Source of the DNA: a virus
Reading direction: 5' to 3' (one strand)
Virus record (IMG/VR): IMGVR_UViG_3300037635_001808
Location: 1-26,050 of that record
DNA: 26,050 nt
Shown one piece after another: positions 20,211 to 26,050 of the stretch. The notes under the pieces were generated by a model. The model did not search any database, had not been told where the DNA came from, and was given only the letters and a program-made list of their open reading frames with translations. A program made the position numbers and the translations under genes. Positions within the stretch are counted from its first letter, which is position 1, and each line of letters begins with the position of its first letter.

Positions 20211-21708
20211 CGGAGGAGCCCATGACTGGGAAAACATGCCTCTGGATGAAATGGCGTTGGGAAACGCTATGGACGCGGACTTCACCTTACGCGCCCACAC
20301 CAATATGATTGGAGAGATGAATAGGAAGGGCGTAAACCATGTTTACGAAAAGCTTCTTAAAAAGATTCTCGTTGTAGCATCAGATGTGGAACACCGAGGT
20401 ATTTTGGTAGACAATAATTGCGTAGCCCGATTCGATGAGCTTCTCGCAAAAGAAATTGGAGAGCTAGAAACTAAGCTCTCTGAGCTATCAGTAATTGACG
20501 ATGTTAATCCTAGGTCGAATGCCGATATGGGACTCCTGCTCTTTACTAAAGAAGGTTTCGGGTTAAGAGCTTTAGAGTTTTCCAAGAAAACTAAAGCAGC
20601 GTCGATTACTGAAGCTCACTTACAGAAAGTGGCCGTGACTGCCACAGGGGATGCCAAAGAGTACATTGACCTTTTACTTAAATACAAAGGTCGAGTAAAA
20701 CAACATAAGACCTATGTTAAAGGTGTAGAAAAAGCCACTACATACAACGAAGATGGTAGGGTTTACTCTAGCTATAACTTCGGTAACGTGGTAACGGGTC
20801 GTCTAAGCTGCTCAACCTATTCTGTAGGTAAAGAACGTAAAGGTATTTCGTTCCACACGTTACCCCGCCCTGATGAGGATGACCCTGTCAATCTTCGTAG
20901 TATGATGACTGCGGATGATGATAAAGTGTTTGTGGCTGCTGACTTCTCTCAAGCAGAACTGCGAGTCCTCGCTCAGTGCTGTAAGGATAAGAACCTTATT
21001 GAAGCTTTTAACTCCGGACAGGACTTGCACAGCTTCACGGCGTCCCTTGTATTTGGCAAGAATGCTAAAGACGTAACAAAACAAGAAAGACAGATTGCTA
21101 AGAGCGTAAGCTTCCTCATTGTGTATGGAGGGGGTCCGAACAAACTCGCAGAACAGATAGGTCAGTCTGTAGGATATTGTAAGAATATTTTTAAAGCTTA
21201 TCAAGATTCTTTTCCAAAAGTTTTTAAGTGGATTAACTTTGTACATAAGTTTGTGAGGGAAAATGGATACGCAGTGAGCCTTTTTGGGCGCAGGAGACAT
21301 CTTCCAAATGTTAAGAGTCCCAATAAAAAATATCAGTACCGCGCTTTACGACAAGGCATGAACTTTGTTATTCAAAGCTCTGCCTCTGATTTAATGCTCC
21401 ACTCAATCCTTCGTCTGCAAAAATACCTGAAAGCCACAGACTTAGATGCGCAGATTCTTGCTACGGTCCACGACTCTGTTGAAGTGCAATGCTCAAGAAA
21501 AGACTTAAAGAAAGTTATTGAGCTTATGCGTTATGTGCTGGAAAGCACAGAAGATTTCAAAGAGTTGTATGGCTTGGACTTTGTGGTTCCTTTTGCTGTT
21601 GATGTTGAAGCAGGTTATTCCTTTGGGGATATGATTGATGCAGAATTCAGTAGCGAAGGACATCTGCTTAATGAAGCAGAAATTATAGATTATGTCGAAA
21701 CCAGCTAA
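20194..21708 (+). CDS. polA: Family A DNA polymerase, C-terminal part: exo III segment plus polymerase domain
   Basis: A 504-residue protein. The start NGGAHDWENMPLDEMALGNA (6-25) and DADFTLRAH (27-35) is the end of the exonuclease domain, with Asp27 at the exo III position; the usual Tyr four residues earlier is Gly23. The polymerase domain follows: thumb region, TGRLSCSTYS (201-210), motif A FVAADFSQAELRVLAQ (Asp250), motif B RQIAKSVSFLIVYGG (Arg299, Lys303, Phe307 equal to E. coli Phe762, Tyr311), and motif C ATVHDSVEVQ (His426, Asp427). All catalytic residues for nucleotide addition are present. Phe at the 762 position predicts discrimination against dideoxynucleotides. It starts within the 62-aa gene and its end overlaps gene 47 by 17 bases. 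It is the replicative polymerase of this phage in place of T4 gp43. Confidence 0.95.
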   Translation: MLTVTNGGAHDWENMPLDEMALGNAMDADFTLRAHTNMIGEMNRKGVNHVYEKLLKKILVVASDVEHRGILVDNNCVARFDELLAKEIGELETKLSELSVIDDVNPRSNADMGLLLFTKEGFGLRALEFSKKTKAASITEAHLQKVAVTATGDAKEYIDLLLKYKGRVKQHKTYVKGVEKATTYNEDGRVYSSYNFGNVVTGRLSCSTYSVGKERKGISFHTLPRPDEDDPVNLRSMMTADDDKVFVAADFSQAELRVLAQCCKDKNLIEAFNSGQDLHSFTASLVFGKNAKDVTKQERQIAKSVSFLIVYGGGPNKLAEQIGQSVGYCKNIFKAYQDSFPKVFKWINFVHKFVRENGYAVSLFGRRRHLPNVKSPNKKYQYRALRQGMNFVIQSSASDLMLHSILRLQKYLKATDLDAQILATVHDSVEVQCSRKDLKKVIELMRYVLESTEDFKELYGLDFVVPFAVDVEAGYSFGDMIDAEFSSEGHLLNEAEIIDYVETS

Positions 21709-22711
21709 AGTTGTTATCCTAACGGATTTGCATTTACGCGCAGATTATTTTCCAGGGTTCTTGGATAAACAAGTAGAGACCCTTCTGCACCTCACTAACA
21801 GGAAGCCTTGCTCACACGTCGTCATTAACGGGGACGTGTTTGAGCGTAGAAACCCCCGCAGCGAAGAGCTCCTGGCGTTTGGTTATTTGTTAGATAATAT
21901 TAAATGTAAAAATATTATTGTTAATAGAGGTAACCACGACACCCTCCGTAAAGACGGAACCTCAGACACCATCCTATCACTGTTCTCTGAGAAAGCTAGG
22001 ATTGTTAAGGACACTGAAACGATTAGAATTGGAGACGTAAACTTTGATTTTATTCCTCATTATGAAGATGAAGATAGAATCATTGCTGACCTAAAGAAAA
22101 CAAAGAATCCAGTGTTCGGACATTTTGGGTTTGACGGGTGTGTGTCTAATGGGACGTATGCTTATGAAGCCCGTGTGAAGAAGTGGCATCTCAGAGGGAA
22201 ACCGTTCGCTTTCCTCGGACATATTCATAAACCTAAAATCTACGATAACGTCGTAATCCTAGGAACGCAGTACTCTAATACTTTCGGAGAGGCAAACGCA
22301 CAGAAGTTTTCGCACGAATTAGTAATTAGAGACCAAGAAATAGAGCTTATTAAAAAGCCTATTGGTAAAGGCATTAAACATATTGTAGGAACTATTGATG
22401 AAATTCCTGCCCTCGCCAAAAAACACAAGTTCGAAGACTTTTACACCATCCTCAGAGTTAAGATGGATAAGCTGGATTCCTACACCGAGAAGAGATTGAA
22501 GGAAGAGATATTCGCAGAATACCCTATCCAAAGTTTGGAACTCGTGTTTGAGGATGTGCTTCCCAAGTTCGAATCTGGATACGTACCTAAAAATCGTATT
22601 TTTAGTTTGGATGACAAGGTAATAGACGAGTATATTGACGCCAGCGATACTGTGTTCAAAAAAGAAGAGTTGCTGAAAGGGTTATCGGAGATAAAAGATG
22701 CAGTTAAATAA
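21692..22711 (+). CDS. 47: Recombination endonuclease subunit, gp47 / SbcD / Mre11-like
   Basis: A 339-residue metallophosphoesterase equal in length to T4 gp47. The five motifs are visible: DLHLR (Asp12, His14), NGDVFERR (Asp48), NRGNHD (78-83), GHFGFDG and LGHIHKP. It forms the nuclease of the gp46/gp47 complex, which resects double-strand ends and degrades host DNA so that recombination-dependent replication can proceed. Its end overlaps gene 46 by 14 bases, so the two subunits are translated together. The N-terminus overlaps the polymerase end. Confidence 0.95.
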   Translation: MSKPAKVVILTDLHLRADYFPGFLDKQVETLLHLTNRKPCSHVVINGDVFERRNPRSEELLAFGYLLDNIKCKNIIVNRGNHDTLRKDGTSDTILSLFSEKARIVKDTETIRIGDVNFDFIPHYEDEDRIIADLKKTKNPVFGHFGFDGCVSNGTYAYEARVKKWHLRGKPFAFLGHIHKPKIYDNVVILGTQYSNTFGEANAQKFSHELVIRDQEIELIKKPIGKGIKHIVGTIDEIPALAKKHKFEDFYTILRVKMDKLDSYTEKRLKEEIFAEYPIQSLELVFEDVLPKFESGYVPKNRIFSLDDKVIDEYIDASDTVFKKEELLKGLSEIKDAVK

Positions 22712-24308
22712 AATAGAAATATATAATTTTCTTTCTGTAAAAGAGGCGGTCGTAAACTTCGATTCTTATGGAAACCTTGTTCGTATTGTAGGAAAGAACT
22801 TTGACAGCAAACCTTCCGGTTCTAACGGGGCAGGTAAAAGCACCATCATTGAGGCTGTTATGTTCGCGCTGTTCGGGAAGACTATCCGTAAGACTAATGA
22901 CAAGAGTTTAAAGAACTACCACACCAAAGGAAAGTGTCGCGTTGTTCTTACAGTAAACGGAGACACCGTCATCGAACGTATAAAACGAGCCCCTATGTTA
23001 TCAGTAACGGTAGGGGACGAGAACTGTACGCAGGAGTCTATTCAGGCTACCCAGAAGTACCTGGAACAGATTCTCAATATTAACCATAATGTTTTTCTTG
23101 CTTCTATCGTATTCGGTCAGTCGAATAACACAGACTTTCTCACAGCATCGCCCGAAGAAAAAAGGGCTATCATTCAAAACTTCCTCTCAGTAGGGGACCT
23201 GTTTAAGAATAGGTCTACCATCAAGTCCCTTAAATCTAAGTACTTAAACGGCAAGAAGGTTAATTTAGCTCTCCTAAATAACGGCAATGATAAGATTGAC
23301 AAAATAGCTGGTAAGCTCAAGAAGTTACGGGCTATGAAGAAAGAAGCTAAATCTTTCCTGTCTTCTGAAAAATATAAATTTATTTTTGGAAAGTCTCTTA
23401 CAGAGATACAAGAACAGGAACGCGCTTATCACGAAAAGGATTTAGAGTATGAACGTACTGTAGCACGTAGGGACGTTCTGAGAGAAAGTATCCTCCAAAC
23501 CCATTCCATGATAAAGAATTTGGGGGAAGCGCAGTGTGAGCATTGTGGGAAGCTCTCTAACGCTAACTACGACAAGAGTGTCTTTCTAGAAAATAAAATT
23601 CAAGAGATGTCGAACGAAGAAAGGGCTATCGTTAAAACAATAAAGGCTTTGGGTAAGGAGGTCGATGCTCTGGAAATCCCCGTTACAACCTCAGACTTCG
23701 AAACCATTGAAAAGTTTAAGGAGATTGATACAGAAATAAAAATTCTCACTTCACAACGTAAAGAAGAGAAAAAACTTATTTTGAAGTACGGAAAGCTTGC
23801 AACGGACGCACAGAAAAAGTATGATATCCAGAAGTTTTGGGAACACGCTTTTTCCGAAGCAGGTTTAATTAAGTACGTTATCCGTAATATCCTCGACTAC
23901 TTAAATGAGCGATGCAACTCCTACCTCAGCACCCTAACGAAAGGTAATTTCGTCATAAAATTTGATGATTCTTTAGTCGAAAGCATCTATAATAACGGAG
24001 TCGAATGTCATTTCGATTCCCTTTCGGGAGGAGAGAAGAAGAGGGTGTCTTTGGCTGTGATGCTGGGACTCAATGACCTTCTTCTTTTGACGGGCAAGGA
24101 CCGCTCTAACATTATTTTCTTTGATGAAGTAGCGGAAAACCTAGATGCTGACGGGGTAAAAGGCTTAATTGAGCTTATTCACCAATTGACAAAACACAAG
24201 AAATTATTCTTGATTACTCACAACGAGTATTTAACTTCGCTTTTAGAAGAATATTCTGAAACTTTAAAGGTTATAAAACGCAATAATCTTACCAAAATCA
24301 CTAAATAA
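22698..24308 (+). CDS. 46: Recombination ATPase subunit, gp46 / SbcC / Rad50-like
   Basis: A 536-residue SMC-like ATPase, close to T4 gp46 (560). Walker A is GSNGAGKS (41-48), the Q-loop region is VFGQSNNTDFL, a coiled coil runs from about 180 to 370 with the zinc hook CEHC (Cys280, Cys283) in its middle, the ABC signature is LSGGEKKR (442-449) and Walker B is IIFFDEVAENLD (472-483). It forms the DNA-binding clamp that drives gp47. The coiled coil is short, as is usual for phage forms. The gene is followed by 13 bases and then GroES. Confidence 0.95.
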   Translation: MQLNKIEIYNFLSVKEAVVNFDSYGNLVRIVGKNFDSKPSGSNGAGKSTIIEAVMFALFGKTIRKTNDKSLKNYHTKGKCRVVLTVNGDTVIERIKRAPMLSVTVGDENCTQESIQATQKYLEQILNINHNVFLASIVFGQSNNTDFLTASPEEKRAIIQNFLSVGDLFKNRSTIKSLKSKYLNGKKVNLALLNNGNDKIDKIAGKLKKLRAMKKEAKSFLSSEKYKFIFGKSLTEIQEQERAYHEKDLEYERTVARRDVLRESILQTHSMIKNLGEAQCEHCGKLSNANYDKSVFLENKIQEMSNEERAIVKTIKALGKEVDALEIPVTTSDFETIEKFKEIDTEIKILTSQRKEEKKLILKYGKLATDAQKKYDIQKFWEHAFSEAGLIKYVIRNILDYLNERCNSYLSTLTKGNFVIKFDDSLVESIYNNGVECHFDSLSGGEKKRVSLAVMLGLNDLLLLTGKDRSNIIFFDEVAENLDADGVKGLIELIHQLTKHKKLFLITHNEYLTSLLEEYSETLKVIKRNNLTKITK

Positions 24309-24321
24309 ACGGCATAGAAAA

Positions 24322-24606
24322 ATGAAATATACCCCTAACGGAAAGAGATTAATCGTGACTCGCAAAAAGCACGAGACTAAAACTAAGTTCGGCATTGTCC
24401 TCCCTGAACAGATGACGGAAAAGAAATTGAGCGAAGGCTACATCGAGCGTATTGCACGGGGTTGCGAGGGCGACCACTGGGAAGAAGGGATGCACGTTAT
24501 TTTTGCTCAGTTCGCTGGACAAGAAATTAAGGTGGGTGAGGATGTGTATTTGGTAATGCCCGAAGAAGATGTGCTGGTTTACGGCTGGGATAGCGAGGAA
24601 GAGTAA
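24322..24606 (+). CDS. groES: GroES-like co-chaperonin (functional counterpart of T4 gp31)
   Basis: A 94-residue protein with the GroES beta-barrel pattern: NGKRLIVTRKKHETKTKFGI at 6-25, the mobile-loop region LPEQMTEKKLSEG (27-39), then GYIERIARG, MHVIFAQFAGQEIKVGEDVY and the terminal MPEEDVLVYGWD. T4 replaces host GroES with gp31 because gp23 needs a larger GroEL chamber; a phage GroES here probably has that role for the 558-aa capsid protein. It starts 13 bases after gene 46 and overlaps the reductase start (TAATG), so it sits in the replication and nucleotide operon rather than next to the capsid gene. It is close in length to bacterial GroES (97). Confidence 0.88.
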   Translation: MKYTPNGKRLIVTRKKHETKTKFGIVLPEQMTEKKLSEGYIERIARGCEGDHWEEGMHVIFAQFAGQEIKVGEDVYLVMPEEDVLVYGWDSEEE

Positions 24607-26050
24607 TGGGTTTTGAAATCAAAGAAGGCTCCCTGGGGGAGACCATTTTCATGGATAAGTACGCTTACCCAGGGGAAGATTCCTGGAAGCAATGCGCGAA
24701 GCGCGTAGCTAAAGCAGCTGCGGACCCAGAGTTCCCCGAGAATCGCGAGAAATACGAACAGAAGTTCTACGAGGCGATTAACAATGGAGACTTCTGCCCA
24801 GGAGGACGTATTTTGTATGGCTCTGGCAGGAACCGTCAGAACATGCTTAATTGCTATGTACTTGACCCTGAGGATTCCGTAGATAGTATCGGTAAGATTA
24901 TCTCTGATATGTACAAGATTTCTTGTGGTGGAGGAGGAATCGGTTTTAATTTCTCTAAAATTCGTCCCAAAGGGGACAACATTCAAAACATTAGGAACTC
25001 GGCTCCCGGGTCTATCTCAGTGATGCGAATGATTAATGAGATTGGAAATCATGTTCGTGCAGGGAAAAATCGTAGAACTGCACTAATGTCTATCCTAGAT
25101 ATTACACATCCCGATTTTTTGGAGTTTCTCCATGTTAAGTTGGACAGAAACGAACTCACCAACTTCAATATTTCAGTAGCAATCACGAAGCGATTTATCG
25201 AATCTGTTGAAAAAGACGAGGAGTGGCACTTTACGTTTGGGGGAAGACAAAATAAATATTATGTTTACGAAGTTGGGCGTATCTCTGAGGAAGGCAACGA
25301 CACAGTTGAGGTCGTGGCTAAAGATGAAGAGGACGCGCTTGGACGTGCCAAGCTGCACCACCTCAAGCATTACGAGGATACATTTGAAGGAGCTACGAAG
25401 AAACCAATCCGCGCCCGTGAACTCTGGGAACGCATTGTAGATAATGCGATTGAGTCAGGGGAACCGGGTATCTTCAACATTGATTTTGCTAACGAGTACA
25501 CTAACGTATCTTATTTTGAGCACATGCCTTCTACTAACCCCTGTGGTGAGGAAGTGCTTCCTGCATACGGCAACTGTTGTCTTGGTCACGTTAATCTGGC
25601 TAACATGGTTGACATGGACGGCACTATCGATTGGCGTAGGCTTGCCCGTACGATTCGCACAGGTACTCGGTTCTTGGATAACATCCTTACGGCGAACCAC
25701 TTCCCTATCCCCGAGTGCGATGAAGCAGGAATCCGTTCCCGACGAATCGGATTGGGCATTACCGGACTCCATTACTTCCTCATCAAAGCGGGGTACAAGT
25801 ACGGCTCGGAAGATTGCTTGGAGTTCTTGGAACGGTTATTCGCTACAATAAGGAACGAGGCATACAAAGCTTCTATGTATCTTGGACGTGAGAAAGGTAG
25901 TTTTCCGGCTTATGACTGGAACAAACTAAAAGATGAAAAGTTCTTTAAAACCCTGCCTTCACGTATCCGCTCTGATGTTAAAAAGAACGGACTTCGTAAC
26001 GCAGTTCTCCTTACTGTCGCGCCGACTGGAACTATCTCTATGGTATTGGG
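24606..26050 (+). CDS. nrdJ: Class II (adenosylcobalamin-dependent) ribonucleotide reductase, 3' end outside the window
   Basis: The frame stays open to the window end (481 full codons). It begins MGFEIKEGSL on the stop of groES. Diagnostic blocks: CPGGRILYGSGR (64-75), QNMLNCYVL with Cys83 (first redox cysteine), SCGGGGIGFNFSKIRP (107-121), the active-site NPCGEE (Asn311, Cys313, Glu315) followed by GNCCLGHVNLANMV, then RRIGLGITGLHYF and VAPTGTISMVLG near the end. The GGRIL and CGGGGIGFNFS style and the lack of a small-subunit gene nearby fit class II, which makes the thiyl radical from vitamin B12 coenzyme and needs no oxygen. A segment at about 215-263 (YYVYEV, TVEVVAKDEEDALGRAKLHH) looks like an extra beta-alpha-beta insert. 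It makes deoxynucleotides for phage replication; the C-terminal redox cysteines are beyond the window. Confidence 0.93.
   Translation, partial: MGFEIKEGSLGETIFMDKYAYPGEDSWKQCAKRVAKAAADPEFPENREKYEQKFYEAINNGDFCPGGRILYGSGRNRQNMLNCYVLDPEDSVDSIGKIISDMYKISCGGGGIGFNFSKIRPKGDNIQNIRNSAPGSISVMRMINEIGNHVRAGKNRRTALMSILDITHPDFLEFLHVKLDRNELTNFNISVAITKRFIESVEKDEEWHFTFGGRQNKYYVYEVGRISEEGNDTVEVVAKDEEDALGRAKLHHLKHYEDTFEGATKKPIRARELWERIVDNAIESGEPGIFNIDFANEYTNVSYFEHMPSTNPCGEEVLPAYGNCCLGHVNLANMVDMDGTIDWRRLARTIRTGTRFLDNILTANHFPIPECDEAGIRSRRIGLGITGLHYFLIKAGYKYGSEDCLEFLERLFATIRNEAYKASMYLGREKGSFPAYDWNKLKDEKFFKTLPSRIRSDVKKNGLRNAVLLTVAPTGTISMVL

Noticed and set aside
25444-25851. 135-codon plus-strand frame near the window end
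   Set aside because: It is an alternate frame of the ribonucleotide reductase, whose own frame carries all the catalytic motifs.
1-26050. tRNA genes, CRISPR arrays, insertion sequences, integrase or attachment sites
   Set aside because: Looked for by eye on both strands; no cloverleaf, regular direct repeats, transposase or recombinase motif was found.

Overview
This window comes from the genome of a lytic, T4-related tailed phage (myovirus) with a contractile tail. It carries recognisable homologues of T4 gp21, gp22, gp23, gp13, gp15, gp18, gp19, gp47, gp46 and the late sigma factor gp55. Genes are packed almost without gaps, often as TAATG stop/start overlaps, and I saw no tRNA, integrase, transposase or CRISPR array. 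The family A DNA polymerase, the B12-dependent (class II) ribonucleotide reductase and the permuted order of structural genes set it apart from T4 itself and resemble distant T4 relatives such as Rhodothermus phage RM378. The host cannot be read from the sequence; an aquatic bacterium with access to cobalamin is a reasonable inference.

Layout. 1-4227: two large structural proteins, probably baseplate or fibre, the first running in from upstream. 4254-4732: a 34-aa membrane peptide and a lipoprotein-like protein. 4787-8999: the prohead module, with two unassigned core-like proteins, the gp21 protease, the gp22 scaffold and the gp23 major capsid protein, closed by a strong hairpin. 9069-14150: neck and tail module (gp13, gp15, a 58-aa protein, gp18 sheath, gp19 tube). 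14220-16583: a large unknown protein. 16506-18055: a mixed-strand switch region with a PD-(D/E)XK nuclease on the minus strand, an unknown protein, a thioredoxin-like protein, and the late sigma factor on the minus strand. 18071-26050: the replication and nucleotide module on the plus strand: polymerase exonuclease part, glutamine synthetase, a 62-aa protein, polymerase catalytic part, gp47, gp46, GroES and class II ribonucleotide reductase (cut by the window end).

The most striking arrangement is at 18071-21708. The family A DNA polymerase is encoded in two pieces. The cut falls inside the 3'-5' exonuclease domain, so exo motifs I and II are in one protein and the exo III aspartate is in the other. 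Between the pieces sits a complete eukaryotic-type glutamine synthetase (GSII) with its known catalytic residues intact, plus a 62-aa gene, all four genes translationally overlapped. GSII enzymes are not controlled by the adenylylation that restrains the usual bacterial GSI, so this gene could keep glutamine flowing into nucleotide synthesis during infection, next to the ribonucleotide reductase that would use the products.

A second theme is late transcription. The exact 9-mer TATATAATA appears four times, each in a gap directly upstream of a virion gene. Several of these genes have the motif only 4-5 bases before the ATG and lack a Shine-Dalgarno sequence, which suggests leaderless late mRNAs read with the encoded gp55-like sigma factor.
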